Assembly (NCBI RefSeq): GCF_900110275.1
Contig: NZ_FODC01000003.1
Span: 930,001 to 994,000 of the forward strand
Origin: Duganella sp. CF517
GTDB taxonomy: Bacteria; Pseudomonadota; Gammaproteobacteria; Burkholderiales; Burkholderiaceae_D
DNA length: 64,000 bases
Direction of reading: 5' to 3'
Shown: piece by piece, positions 1-9,705 of the stretch
How positions within the stretch are numbered: the first letter of the stretch is position 1
How the letters are laid out: the number at the start of each line of letters is the position of its first letter
Made by a program: the position numbers and the translations under genes
The notes under the pieces: model-generated
What the model saw: the letters and a program-made list of their open reading frames with translations, nothing else
Databases searched by the model: none
Told to the model about the DNA's origin: nothing

Positions 1-1
1 C

Positions 2-868
2 GGCAATACCCGTGGCGAAATCCTCGAAGCGCTGCTGTACGCGGTCTGCCACGGCGAAGGCATCATCAAGGTGACCGGCGAAGTGGGCGCCGGCAAGACC
101 ATGCTGTGCCGCATGCTCGAGAGCCGGCTGCCGCCGCATATCGAGGTCATCTACCTGGTCAACCCGAATCTGAGCCCGGTCGAAGTGCAGTTCGCGATCG
201 CCGCCGAGCTGGGACTGCCGACCCGCGGCTTCCGCGTCGACGAGGTCCAGCGCGGCCTGCACGCCCATTTGATCGAGCGCCACGGCCAGGGCCAACAGGT
301 CGTATTGCTGGTCGAGGAGGCGCAGGCGATGCCGCTCGAAACCCTGGAGGCGATCCGCCTGCTGACCAATCTGGAGACCGCGCGCAGCAAGCTGCTGCAA
401 ATCGTGCTGTTCGGCCAGCCGGAGCTGGACCAGCACCTGGAACTGTCGAGCATGCGCCAACTGCGCGAGCGCATCACCCACAGCTTCCACGTGCCGGCCA
501 TGGCGCCGGGGCTGGTGGCCGAGTTCCTCGACTTCCGGCTGCGCGCGGCCGGCCACGACGGTCCGGCCGTGTTCAGCGCGGCCGCCGCCAAGATGATCGG
601 CGACAGCTCGGAAGGCATCGTGCGCCGCATCAACATCCTGGCCGACAAGGCGCTGCTGGCCGCCTTCGCCGACGACGCCGACGTCGTCGACAAGCGCCAC
701 GTGCGCGCGGCGATCAGCGAATCGCCGTTCGGCCGGGGCCGCGCCGGCACATTGTTAAATCGGCGCCCGGCCCGCCTGTTTAACCGCACTGTTGCAATCG
801 GGTGTTTGCTGGGGCTTTTAATTGGCGCAATATGGTTGAGCGTCCTTGCGGTGGCACCGAATTTGTAA
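2..868 (+). CDS. mshM: MSHA biogenesis AAA ATPase MshM/ExeA-like (5' partial)
   Basis: The reading frame is open to the left window edge, so the start is missing. A GTG at 71 opens a shorter frame, but residues before it (ending GEGIIKV) match the conserved ExeA-family lead-in, so the gene extends upstream. It has a Walker A motif GEVGAGKT, a Walker B-like segment ending LLVEEAQ, and a C-terminal hydrophobic segment that would anchor it in the inner membrane. ExeA/MshM proteins use ATP to help assemble or localise the secretin through the cell wall. It lies just upstream of the secretin gene, which fits. It could be called ExeA; the msh context favours MshM. Confidence 0.8.
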   Translation, partial: GNTRGEILEALLYAVCHGEGIIKVTGEVGAGKTMLCRMLESRLPPHIEVIYLVNPNLSPVEVQFAIAAELGLPTRGFRVDEVQRGLHAHLIERHGQGQQVVLLVEEAQAMPLETLEAIRLLTNLETARSKLLQIVLFGQPELDQHLELSSMRQLRERITHSFHVPAMAPGLVAEFLDFRLRAAGHDGPAVFSAAAAKMIGDSSEGIVRRINILADKALLAAFADDADVVDKRHVRAAISESPFGRGRAGTLLNRRPARLFNRTVAIGCLLGLLIGAIWLSVLAVAPNL

Positions 869-930
869 GATCATGCTAGCTATATTGCATATGCACAACA
901 TCCTGCGTTCCCCCGGGGCCGGAAGAAACA

Positions 931-2799
931 ATGAATAAACTAGCCTTGACCATCGTTCCCGTGGCTTGCAGTGTGTTCCTTGGCGCCTGCGCCACGCGTA
1001 CCCTGCCGACCTCGCCCACCCACGTCAGCGAGGCGCCGCGTCCGGCCGGCTCGATCCCCGAGCCGGTGCGGCAAAGCGCGGTGCTGCCGCCGCCCAAGCC
1101 GGCCGCCAAGGTCGAAACCTACAGCGTCACCGTGCACAAGGTGCCGGTGCAGTCGCTGCTGTTCGCGCTGGCGCGCGACGCCGGCCTGAACGTCGATGTC
1201 CACCCGAGCATCGAAGGCATGGTCACGCTCAACGCGCTGGACCAGACCCTGCCCCAGCTGCTGAGCCGCATCCAGCGCCAGGTCGATATGCGTTACGAAA
1301 TCAACAACGGCACCCTGACCGTGCTGCCGGACACGCCGGAGTGGCGCAACTACAAGATCGACTACGTCAACATCGCGCGCAGCACCAGCAGCAGCGTCAA
1401 CATCGCCACGCAGATCTCCACCACCGGCGGCGGCGGCGGCGCCTCCAACCCGGTCGGCGCGACCGCGTCGGGCAGCGGCACCGGCGGCGGCAGCGGCAGC
1501 AATCAATCGTCGAACAACAACGGCACCAGCAACGGCAGCAACAATTCAACGACCGTGGTCAACAACCGGTCCGACAACAATTTCTGGTTCACGCTGGAAA
1601 AGAACATCCGCGACATGCTGCGCAACTCCAACCTGGCCGACAACCCGGTCGATCCGTTGGCCGGCGTCCAACAAAACCAACAAACACCGCAGGGCGGCGG
1701 CCAGGCGGGCCAGGCCCAGCAGGCGCCGGCCGCTTTCGATACCGGCGCCTTCGGCCAATCGCGCAACAATAACAACCGTCCCAACTCGGTCATCGTCAAC
1801 GCCGAGGGCGGCCTGATCGCCGTGCGCGCCACCAGCCGCCAGCACGAGAAGATCCGCGAGTTCGTCGATATCGTACTGGGCGCGGCCAAGCGCCAGGTGC
1901 TGATCGAGGCGACCGTGATCGAAGTCCGCCTTAACAACAATTACCAGCAGGGCATCAACTGGTCGACCTTGTCGCGTTCGGGCCGCCTGGGCATGACCCA
2001 GGGCCAGGTCGGCACCACCACGCTGCCGAGCGCCGTCAATCCGGGCAGCAGCCCCGGCATTTTCCTGCTGAAATATAACAACCCCATCACCAGCCTGGGC
2101 AGCATCTCCGCGACGCTCGAGTTGCTGGAATCGTTCGGCAAGGTCAAGGTACTGTCGAGCCCGAAGATCAGCGTGATGAACAACCAGACCGCGCTGCTCA
2201 AGGTGGTCGACAACAACGTCTTCTTCTCGATCAAGGTCACGCCGGCCGTGCTGGGCCTGAACGGCACGCCAACCTCGCCGGCCACCTACGAGTCCAAGCT
2301 GGAAACGGTGCCGGTCGGCTTCGTCATGAGCGTGACGCCGCAAATCGCCGACAACGACGACGTCACCATCAATGTGCGCCCGACCATCACCCGCATCGTC
2401 GGCACCGTCGAAGATCCGAATCCGGCGCTGGCCGCGGCCAACGTGCGCAGCCTGGTCCCGGTGATCCAGGCGCGCGAACTGGAGTCGCTGATGAAAGTTC
2501 CGAGCGGACAGATCGCCGTCATGGGCGGGCTGATGCAGGATTCGGTCGACAACGCCAAGGATTCGATACCGCTGCTGGGCAGCATGCCGGTGCTGGGCGA
2601 CCTGTTCTCCTTCCGTAACGAGAAAAGCACCAAAACCGAGCTGGTGATCTTCATGCGCCCGATCGTGGTCAAGGACGCCAGCGTCAACGGCGACTACAAG
2701 GATTACCGCTACCTGCTGCCGGGCGAAAAGCCGGACACCGAGCCCTACCCCGTCCCGCAAGCGCCCCCTGCCCCCACCACCAACGGGAACGGATCATGA
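931..2799 (+). CDS. mshL: MSHA pilus secretin MshL, lipoprotein
   Basis: A 622-residue outer-membrane secretin forming the pilus exit channel. The N-terminus is a lipoprotein signal with lipobox LGAC (Cys20). A short secretin/TonB N-terminal domain lies near residues 70-130, followed by a Gly/Asn/Ser-rich low-complexity stretch (about 160-220). The C-terminal half carries the secretin core, including the segments VLSSPKISVMNNQTALLKV and VPSGQIAVMGGLMQD. The length and Ser/Gly/Asn-rich insert fit MshL rather than PilQ. The ATG is 62 bases after the upstream ATPase gene. The stop overlaps the next start by ATGA, indicating translational coupling. Confidence 0.9.
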   Translation: MNKLALTIVPVACSVFLGACATRTLPTSPTHVSEAPRPAGSIPEPVRQSAVLPPPKPAAKVETYSVTVHKVPVQSLLFALARDAGLNVDVHPSIEGMVTLNALDQTLPQLLSRIQRQVDMRYEINNGTLTVLPDTPEWRNYKIDYVNIARSTSSSVNIATQISTTGGGGGASNPVGATASGSGTGGGSGSNQSSNNNGTSNGSNNSTTVVNNRSDNNFWFTLEKNIRDMLRNSNLADNPVDPLAGVQQNQQTPQGGGQAGQAQQAPAAFDTGAFGQSRNNNNRPNSVIVNAEGGLIAVRATSRQHEKIREFVDIVLGAAKRQVLIEATVIEVRLNNNYQQGINWSTLSRSGRLGMTQGQVGTTTLPSAVNPGSSPGIFLLKYNNPITSLGSISATLELLESFGKVKVLSSPKISVMNNQTALLKVVDNNVFFSIKVTPAVLGLNGTPTSPATYESKLETVPVGFVMSVTPQIADNDDVTINVRPTITRIVGTVEDPNPALAAANVRSLVPVIQARELESLMKVPSGQIAVMGGLMQDSVDNAKDSIPLLGSMPVLGDLFSFRNEKSTKTELVIFMRPIVVKDASVNGDYKDYRYLLPGEKPDTEPYPVPQAPPAPTTNGNGS

Positions 2800-4475
2800 G
2801 CTTACTGATGCAGGCGCTGAAGAAAGCCGAGCGCGCCAAACAAAGCTCGGCGGTCGAGGACGAGGCGGACAAGCCGTCGGAGGAGTTCGACGCGGTACTG
2901 GCGCTCACGCCCGAGCCGGCGCCGCACGCCGCCGTGCCGCCCGCCAAGCGCGAGCTCAGCCTGGACCTTGAGCCGATGGCCGAGTTCAGCCTGGAACCGC
3001 TGGCGCCCGAAGCGCCGGCCGCCAGCCTGACGCCGCGTCCGTCGCCGAGCCCGTTGCCGCCGCCCAGCGACCATCTGGACGCCGGATTGACCTTCGACCT
3101 GACGCCGGATCCGTCCGCACCGGTGGCGCCGGCGCCGGCCCAGCGCGTGCAGCCGCCAGCGCCGTTGTCGGCCACGGCAGCTTCGTCGAGCGCTTCGTCG
3201 AGCGCCGGCGCGGCAGCCCCGGCGGCAACAGCAGCAGCAGCGGCAGCGGCAGCGGCGCAGAACCACGCGCGGCATGCCGCCGGCGCCAACGCCGCCGGCG
3301 CCGCCAAGCCAACGGCAAGCGCCAAAGCGTCGGCCCCGGCCAAACCGCCGGCCGGCGACAGCAGCGCCGGCAAGCCGCGCGGCGCCGCGCGCGCGCGTGC
3401 CGCCGCCGCCTCGACGAACGAGCCGGTCGGCATGGACCCGGAACGCCTGCGCCTGATCGGCCTGCTGTCGATCCTGGCGCTGATCGTCGCCGGCTTCGGC
3501 TATTACTACTGGCAGGCGGTGGTCGCGCCCGGCGCCGGCTCGCGCCTGCCGCCGGTGCCGATGCCGCCTCCGGGCGCCACCGGCGCCACGCCGGTGCAGG
3601 TGATCGGCGCCGCGCCGGGCGCGCCGGGCGGCCAGGCCGCCGCCGGCGGTTTTGTCGATCCGATGGCGGTCGACGCCAGCGGCAGCGCCATGCTGGCGCC
3701 GTCCGTCAACCGTGGCGGCCGCGACGATCTGGAGCGCCGCCTGGCCCGCACCGAACAGGAATTGGCCGCCGCCCAGCAAGCGATCCAAAGCCAGCTGGCC
3801 GGTTCGGCGCCGCGCGTGGAAAAATTGCCGCCGGTCGCCGCGCCCGACAACAACGCCGAGATCCGCGTGGCCCGCGCCGTGCAGCCGGCCAAGATCGCGC
3901 CGGCCGTGGAAACGGCCTATCAATCGTTCACCAACGGCGATTTGCCCAATGCACAGAAGCAATACGAGGCGGCGCTGCGCCAGGAACCGACCAGCCGCGA
4001 CGCGCTGCTGGGCCTGGCGATGGTGCACACCCGCCAGAACCAGGGCGCGCAGGCGGCATCGTATTACCTGCGCATGCTCGAACTCGATCCGAACGACTCC
4101 ACCGCCGTCGCCGGCCTGGTCGGCATGCGTTCGGGCGACGCGGCCCAAAGCGAAGGCCGCCTCAAGGCGATCCTGGCCACCAATCCGGAGGCCGGTCCGG
4201 CGCTGTTCGCGCTGGGCAACCTGTACGCGCAGCAGAACCGCTGGCCCGACGCCCAGCAAACCTTCTTCCGCGCCTACAGCGCCTCGCCCGACAACCCGGA
4301 TTACGCCTACAACCTGGCCATCGGCCTGGACCGTCTGAACCAGGGCCGGCTCGCGCTGACGTATTACCAGCGCGCGCTGGTGCTGTCGCAGGACAAGGCG
4401 GCCGCGTTCGACCGCAACGCGCTGCGCATCCGCATGCACGAGCTGGGCGCGTCGGCCGCGCCGGCCGCGCAATGA
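2796..4475 (+). CDS. mshN: MshN-like TPR protein of the pilus assembly complex
   Basis: A 559-residue protein starting MSLLMQALKKAERAK, a start typical of MshN and related GspB-type proteins. The first 215 residues are Ala/Pro-rich and mostly disordered. One membrane segment lies near residues 222-244, followed by a Pro/Gly-rich stretch and a short coiled coil near 308-335. Four or five TPR-like repeats (about 370-540) form the periplasmic end. It probably links the inner-membrane machine to the secretin. The start overlaps the mshL stop by 4 bases. Family members are poorly characterised biochemically, so the role is inferred from position and architecture. Confidence 0.78.
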   Translation: MSLLMQALKKAERAKQSSAVEDEADKPSEEFDAVLALTPEPAPHAAVPPAKRELSLDLEPMAEFSLEPLAPEAPAASLTPRPSPSPLPPPSDHLDAGLTFDLTPDPSAPVAPAPAQRVQPPAPLSATAASSSASSSAGAAAPAATAAAAAAAAAQNHARHAAGANAAGAAKPTASAKASAPAKPPAGDSSAGKPRGAARARAAAASTNEPVGMDPERLRLIGLLSILALIVAGFGYYYWQAVVAPGAGSRLPPVPMPPPGATGATPVQVIGAAPGAPGGQAAAGGFVDPMAVDASGSAMLAPSVNRGGRDDLERRLARTEQELAAAQQAIQSQLAGSAPRVEKLPPVAAPDNNAEIRVARAVQPAKIAPAVETAYQSFTNGDLPNAQKQYEAALRQEPTSRDALLGLAMVHTRQNQGAQAASYYLRMLELDPNDSTAVAGLVGMRSGDAAQSEGRLKAILATNPEAGPALFALGNLYAQQNRWPDAQQTFFRAYSASPDNPDYAYNLAIGLDRLNQGRLALTYYQRALVLSQDKAAAFDRNALRIRMHELGASAAPAAQ

Positions 4476-4504
4476 GAACATAAGAACACCACCAACCACA
4501 ATCG

Positions 4505-6211
4505 ATGGCAGAACAAGCAAAACTCCCGCTCGGCAAACTGCTGATCCAGAAAGGCGTCATCAGCGAAGACCAGCTGCGCATCGCGCTGATCGAACAAAAA
4601 CGCAGCAACGAGCCGTTGGGAAAACTGTTGATCACGCTGGGCTTCGTCACCGAGGCCACGGTGCGCATGGCGCTGTCGGAAAACCTGAACCAGCAAAGCG
4701 CCGACCTGACCAGCCTGGTGGTCGACGCCATCGCCCTCAAGCTGATCCCCAAGGAGGTGGCCAAGCGCTACCGCGTGTTCCCGATCGTCTACGAGCGCCA
4801 GACCGACAACCTGATCCTGGCCATGTCCGACACCAGCAATATCGTCGCGCTCGACCAGATCAGCGCCATGCTGGTCAAGGGCATCACCATCAGCCCGCTG
4901 CTGGTGAACGAATCGGACATCCAGCGCGCCATCGACCAATACTACGGCTTCGAGCTGTCGATCGACGGCATCCTGCACGAGATCGAAACAGGCGAGGTCA
5001 ACTACGCCAGCCTGGGCACCACGTCCGACGAGTACAGCCAGCCGATGGTGCGCCTGATGGACGCCATCCTGGCCGACGCCGTGCAAAACAGCGCCTCCGA
5101 CATCCACTTCGAGCCGGAGCAGTCGTTCCTGCGCATCCGCTACCGCATCGACGGCATCCTGCGCCAGATCCGCAGCCTGCACAAATCGTACTGGCCGGCG
5201 ATGGCCGTGCGCTTGAAAGTCATGTCGAACATGAACATCGCCGAGACGCGCGCGCCGCAGGACGGCCGCATCTCGATCAAGTTCTCCGGCCGGCAGATCG
5301 ATTTCCGCGCCTCGGCGCAGCCGACCACGCACGGCGAGAACTTCGTGCTGCGCGTGCTCGACCGCCAAAAAGGCCTGGTGCCGCTCGACGGCCTGGGCCT
5401 GGGCGAGGCCGAACTGAACCTGCTGAAGCTGATGATCGCCCGTCCCGACGGCGTGATCCTGGTGACCGGCCCGACCGGCTCCGGCAAGACCACCACCCTG
5501 TATTCGATCCTGAACCACATCAACACCGAGAGCGTCAACATCATGACGCTGGAAGACCCGGTCGAGTATCCGATGAACATGATCCGGCAAACCTCGGTCA
5601 ACGAATCGGCCAAGATGGGCTTTGCCGAGGGCATCCGCTCGATGATGCGGCAAGACCCTGACATCATCCTGGTCGGCGAAATCCGCGACAAGGAAACCGC
5701 CGAGATGGCCTTCTCGGCCGCGATGACCGGCCACCAGGTGTACTCGACCCTGCACACCAACTCGGCGATCGGCTCGATCCCGCGCCTGCTCGACATCGGC
5801 GTCGTGCCCGACATCATGGCCGGCAACATCATCGGCATCATCGCCCAGCGGCTGGTGCGCAAGCTGTGCACGGCGTGCCGCGAGCCGCACATCGCCGACG
5901 ACGTCGAGCGCCGCCTGCTCGGCCTGCCGGAGACGGCCGGTCCGCAAACCTTGTACCGCGCGGTCGGCTGCGACCATTGCGCGCACCAGGGCTACAAGGG
6001 CCGCATCGCCATCATCGAACTGCTGAAGATGACGCCGGCGCTCGACGAGATGGTGGCGCGCCGCGCCTCGTCGCGCGAACTGAAGACGGCGGCCGCCAAC
6101 AGCGGCTTCCACAGCCTGATCGACGACGGCGTGCGCCGCGTGCTCGAAGGCGTCACCACGCTGGAAGAAGTCGGCCGCGTAGTGGACCTGACCGAAAGGC
6201 TGGCCAACTGA
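4505..6211 (+). CDS. mshE: MSHA pilus extension ATPase MshE (GspE/PilB family)
   Basis: A 568-residue motor ATPase. Residues 8-60 contain two tandem MshEN-type motifs (LGKLL-x-x-KG-x-IS then LGKLL-x-x-LG-x-VT), the module known in Vibrio MshE to bind c-di-GMP. The core shows Walker A GPTGSGKTT (residues 322-330), the Asp/His boxes and Walker B ending ILVGEIRD. A tetracysteine zinc site (CTAC ... CDHC) lies in the C-terminal part. It powers pilus assembly at the inner membrane with MshG. The stop and the mshG start share one base (TGATG). The Arg that usually begins the first c-di-GMP motif is Pro here. Confidence 0.93.
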   Translation: MAEQAKLPLGKLLIQKGVISEDQLRIALIEQKRSNEPLGKLLITLGFVTEATVRMALSENLNQQSADLTSLVVDAIALKLIPKEVAKRYRVFPIVYERQTDNLILAMSDTSNIVALDQISAMLVKGITISPLLVNESDIQRAIDQYYGFELSIDGILHEIETGEVNYASLGTTSDEYSQPMVRLMDAILADAVQNSASDIHFEPEQSFLRIRYRIDGILRQIRSLHKSYWPAMAVRLKVMSNMNIAETRAPQDGRISIKFSGRQIDFRASAQPTTHGENFVLRVLDRQKGLVPLDGLGLGEAELNLLKLMIARPDGVILVTGPTGSGKTTTLYSILNHINTESVNIMTLEDPVEYPMNMIRQTSVNESAKMGFAEGIRSMMRQDPDIILVGEIRDKETAEMAFSAAMTGHQVYSTLHTNSAIGSIPRLLDIGVVPDIMAGNIIGIIAQRLVRKLCTACREPHIADDVERRLLGLPETAGPQTLYRAVGCDHCAHQGYKGRIAIIELLKMTPALDEMVARRASSRELKTAAANSGFHSLIDDGVRRVLEGVTTLEEVGRVVDLTERLAN

Positions 6212-7413
6212 TGCCCCAATATTTCTACCGCGCGATGGATGCCGGCGGCCAGATCTCGCCCGGCAACATGGACGCCGCCAACGAGCCGGACCTGGAGCTG
6301 CGCCTGCACCGCATGGGGCTGGACCTGATCGATTGCCGCGTCTCGCGCGCCAAGGTGGTGGCGCTCAAAAGGGTCATCACCCGCCGCGACCTGATCAACT
6401 TCTGCTTCCACATGGAACAGTTGACCGGCGCGGGCGTGCCCATCCTCGAAGGCTTGAACGACCTGCGCGAGAGCATCGACCACCCGCGCTTCCGCGAGAT
6501 GATCACCGGCCTGATCGAGAACATCGAAGGCGGCCAGCAGCTGTCGGCGGCGCTGGCCGCCTATCCGGAGGTGTTCGACCTGACCTTCACCAGCCTGATC
6601 ACCGCCGGCGAGCAAAGCGGCAAGCTGGCCGAGGTCTTCAAGAACCTGTCGGAAAGCCTGAAGTGGCAGGACGAGCTGGCCTCGCAGACCAAGAAGATCG
6701 TCATGTACCCGGCCGCCGTGGGCGTGTTCGTCACCGCCGTCACCTTCTTCCTGATGATCTACCTGGTGCCGCAGCTGACCTCGTTCGTCAAAAACATGGG
6801 CAACACCTTGCCGCTGCACACCAAGGCGCTGATTTTCGTTTCCAACATCTTCATCAATTACTGGTACCTGCTGGTGGCGGTGCCGCTGATCGCCTTCTTC
6901 GCCGGCCGCGCCTGGCTGGCGCGCAGCGAGCAGGCACGCTACGCCGCCGACGGCTTCAAGCTGCGCATCTGGATGATCGGCCCGGTGCTGCACAAGATCA
7001 TCCTGGCCCGCTTCGCCACCTTCTTCGCGATGATGTACGGCTCCGGCATCACCATCCTCGAATGCATCCGCCTGTCCGAGGGCATCGTCGGCAACCGCGT
7101 CATCGCCGCCGGCCTGCGCCGCGCCGGGCAACTGATTTCCGAAGGCCAGGGCATCACGGCGGCGTTCCAGAACACCGGCATCTTCCCGCCGCTGGTGATC
7201 CGCATGCTCAAGGTCGGCGAAACCACCGGCGCGCTCGACGGCGCGCTGCGCAACGTCAGCTACTTCTACAACCGCGAAGTCAAGGAGATGATCGAGAAGG
7301 TGCAAGCGATGATAGAGCCGGCCATGACCGTGATCCTCGGCGTGATGGTCGGCTGGATCATGCTGTCGGTGATGGGCCCGATTTACGACACGATCAGCAA
7401 GATCAGAACCTGA
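6211..7413 (+). CDS. mshG: Inner-membrane platform protein MshG (GspF/PilC family)
   Basis: A 400-residue polytopic protein with two GspF domains (about 65-190 and 265-390) and three membrane segments near residues 170-195, 210-235 and 370-395. The start at 6211 follows directly on the mshE stop. The frame is open further upstream, but those codons lie inside mshE and give no family-like sequence. MshG couples ATP hydrolysis by MshE to extraction of pilins from the membrane. The beginning MPQYFYRAMD matches the usual GspF-family N-terminus. No unusual features. Confidence 0.92.
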   Translation: MPQYFYRAMDAGGQISPGNMDAANEPDLELRLHRMGLDLIDCRVSRAKVVALKRVITRRDLINFCFHMEQLTGAGVPILEGLNDLRESIDHPRFREMITGLIENIEGGQQLSAALAAYPEVFDLTFTSLITAGEQSGKLAEVFKNLSESLKWQDELASQTKKIVMYPAAVGVFVTAVTFFLMIYLVPQLTSFVKNMGNTLPLHTKALIFVSNIFINYWYLLVAVPLIAFFAGRAWLARSEQARYAADGFKLRIWMIGPVLHKIILARFATFFAMMYGSGITILECIRLSEGIVGNRVIAAGLRRAGQLISEGQGITAAFQNTGIFPPLVIRMLKVGETTGALDGALRNVSYFYNREVKEMIEKVQAMIEPAMTVILGVMVGWIMLSVMGPIYDTISKIRT

Positions 7414-7420
7414 GGCTGCC

Positions 7421-9016
7421 GTGACGAGCAAACACCTACTCTATCTCAGCAGCGAACAACTGCACGCCTACCAGTGGCGCAACGGCCGCTTGACGGGCGG
7501 CGCGCGCTTCAACAACGACCGCGCCGGCGTCGACGATTTCATGGACTACATCGACCACGGCAACCACGCGCCGGTCTACCTGCTGGCCGACCTGATCGAG
7601 GAAGACTTCCAGCGCGTGCACGTGCCGCACGTGGGCGGCCGCGCCGGCGCCAAGCTGATGCGGCGGCGCCTGCTGCAGCAATACCGCGAGACGCCGTTCC
7701 GCCACCACGAGGTGCAAGGGCGCGAGGCGCTGGGCCGGCGCGACGACATCGTCTTGCTGTCGGCGCTGACCAACCCGTCGTCGGTGCAGCCGTGGGCCGA
7801 GGCGCTCGAGCAACTGAAAATCCCGCTGGCCGGCCTGTACTCGACCACCTTGCTGAGCGAGGCGCTGGTGCGCAAGCTGGCCATGCGCGACCAGCACCTG
7901 CTGCTGGTGACGCAGCAGTCGGCCGGCTGGCGCCAGAGCTACTTCCAGAACGGCCAGCTGAAATTCTCGCGGCTGACGCCGGCCATCGACCGCGACGGCG
8001 ACGCCGTCAACATCGGCACCGAGACCGGCAAGACCCAGCAATTCCTGACCAGCGTGCGGCTGATGGCGCGCGGAAACGTGCTGGAGACGGCGGTGATCGC
8101 CCCGGCCGCCGCCATTCCGGCGCTGGAGGCGCAATGCGAGGAAGGCGCCGAGACGGCGTTCCGCTTCATTCCGCTCGAGGGCGTGACCGACCGGCTCGGC
8201 ATCAGGACCGGCGACGCCGACGTCGCCGACCTGGCCGGCCGCCTGACCGATCCGCTGATGCTGGCCTTCCTGGCGCGCACGCATCCGCCCAGCCACTACA
8301 CCTTGGGACCGTTGCAACGCTACTTTCGCTTGTGGCGCGCGCGCGTCAACCTGTATCTGTTCAGCGGCATGCTGGCGGCCGGCTGCGCGGTGCTCGCCGG
8401 CATCAACCTGTGGCAGCTGGACGAGGCCAGGACCGACGCCGCGCGGCTGGCCGCCGAGGCGTCGCTGTACGACCAGCGCTACGGCGCCGTGATGGCCGCC
8501 ATGCCGCCGCGCGTGACGACCACCGCCAATATGCGGGCGGCCGTCAATGTCGAGCGCATGCTGGTGACGCAGGGACCGGGCCCGCAGCAATTGATGGGCA
8601 TCGTCAGCGCCGCGCTCGAACAATCGCCGCAGATCCGGCTGTTGCAACTGGATTGGAAGGTCAACCTGCCGGCCGCGCCAGTCAGCGGCCAGGCCGGCGT
8701 CCAGGCTGGCGCGGCCGATATGGCCGGCGCCGGCCAAGTGGCGCCGATGTCGTCGCTGCTGGCGGGCATCCCGGGGCGGCCGCCGCAGGCGCTGCTGCTG
8801 GAGGCGGAAATCATGACCGAGCAGGACGATTACCGCAACGCCGTCAACACGATGAACCTGTTCGCGCAGCAACTGGCCAGCCATCCGCGCCTGGTCGTCG
8901 AGGTCGACAAGCCGCCGCTCGACACGCGCTCCTCCGTCAAGCTCAACGGCAAGGCCGGCGTGCAGGCGGCCGAGACGCGCGCCAAATTCTCCCTGAACCT
9001 TGTGTGGCAGCCATGA
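7421..9016 (+). CDS. PilM/PilN-like pilus assembly protein (MshI-like fusion)
   Basis: A 531-residue protein with a GTG start (7421), 7 bases after mshG. The first 290 residues look like the actin-fold cytoplasmic domain of PilM/GspL. A single membrane helix lies near residues 307-330. The periplasmic C-terminal part resembles a PilN-like domain, so the layout is that of GspL/EpsL. It should form the inner-membrane alignment complex with the MshJ-like protein next door. MshI is the positional equivalent in Vibrio, but direct similarity is weak by eye. The stop overlaps the next gene by ATGA. Confidence 0.65.
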   Translation: MTSKHLLYLSSEQLHAYQWRNGRLTGGARFNNDRAGVDDFMDYIDHGNHAPVYLLADLIEEDFQRVHVPHVGGRAGAKLMRRRLLQQYRETPFRHHEVQGREALGRRDDIVLLSALTNPSSVQPWAEALEQLKIPLAGLYSTTLLSEALVRKLAMRDQHLLLVTQQSAGWRQSYFQNGQLKFSRLTPAIDRDGDAVNIGTETGKTQQFLTSVRLMARGNVLETAVIAPAAAIPALEAQCEEGAETAFRFIPLEGVTDRLGIRTGDADVADLAGRLTDPLMLAFLARTHPPSHYTLGPLQRYFRLWRARVNLYLFSGMLAAGCAVLAGINLWQLDEARTDAARLAAEASLYDQRYGAVMAAMPPRVTTTANMRAAVNVERMLVTQGPGPQQLMGIVSAALEQSPQIRLLQLDWKVNLPAAPVSGQAGVQAGAADMAGAGQVAPMSSLLAGIPGRPPQALLLEAEIMTEQDDYRNAVNTMNLFAQQLASHPRLVVEVDKPPLDTRSSVKLNGKAGVQAAETRAKFSLNLVWQP

Positions 9017-9705
9017 GCAACAATCCCGTCACCGGTAAAAAGCCGGCGCGCGCCCGGGTCGCGCTGCCCTACTGGATCAACGAGTTCGGCCTGATCCGCA
9101 CGGCCGTGCTGACCGCCGTCGCCGCCGTCACCATCGGCATGACCTGCTTGCTCGTCACCGGCTGGCGCCAGCAGGACGCCGACGCCGAGCTGCAGCGGGT
9201 GCGGCGCGTGCGCGACGCCGCCTATTCGCGCTACGCGCATGTGGACAATGAAAAACGCGACATCCGCAACTTCCAGCAGCGCTATATCGAGTTGCGCGAG
9301 CGCGGGCTGATCGGCGATGAGAAGCGCCTGGAGTGGGTTGATGCGATCCGCCAGACGCAGGAGCAGCGCAAATTGCTGCCGCTGAGCTATGAGATCGATC
9401 CGCAGCAGCCGGTACGGCTGGAGTCGGCGCTCGATCTGGGCGAGTATCAACTGCAGGGCAGTCGCATGCGCTTGCATATGGAGTTGCTGCACGAGATGGA
9501 TTTGTTCGATTTCCTGGGGGATTTGCGCGAGCGCGGTTTCTTCGCGGTGCAGGATTGTTCGATCAAGCGGCTGGGGGTGGTGGCCGGGGCGCCGGGCGCG
9601 GCGCCGGGGCCGACCTTGGGCGCGGATTGCACGCTGAACTGGATTACGATGGCGCCGGCGCCGAAGGTGGCGCCGGTGGTTGAGCGTAGGAAGGGGAAGG
9701 CATGA
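9013..9705 (+). CDS. mshJ: MshJ-like (PilO/GspM-type) pilus assembly protein
   Basis: A 230-residue bitopic protein. Residues 1-27 are cytoplasmic, a membrane helix lies near 28-50, a coiled-coil stretch spans about 55-100, and a small periplasmic domain follows. This is the PilO/GspM layout. It probably pairs with the upstream PilM/PilN-like fusion in the inner-membrane alignment complex. The ATG at 9013 overlaps the previous stop, which fixes the start over the longer open frame running upstream. The stop overlaps the next ATG again. Confidence 0.65.
   Translation: MSNNPVTGKKPARARVALPYWINEFGLIRTAVLTAVAAVTIGMTCLLVTGWRQQDADAELQRVRRVRDAAYSRYAHVDNEKRDIRNFQQRYIELRERGLIGDEKRLEWVDAIRQTQEQRKLLPLSYEIDPQQPVRLESALDLGEYQLQGSRMRLHMELLHEMDLFDFLGDLRERGFFAVQDCSIKRLGVVAGAPGAAPGPTLGADCTLNWITMAPAPKVAPVVERRKGKA

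Noticed and set aside
940..1506. Long antisense frames inside mshL, the kinase and other genes
   Set aside because: They are typical of high-GC DNA, lack ribosome sites and show the Arg/Ala/Gly bias of shadow frames.
5866..6210. Long N-terminal extension of MshG
   Set aside because: It lies inside mshE in another frame. The start at 6211 is directly coupled to the mshE stop and gives the family N-terminus.
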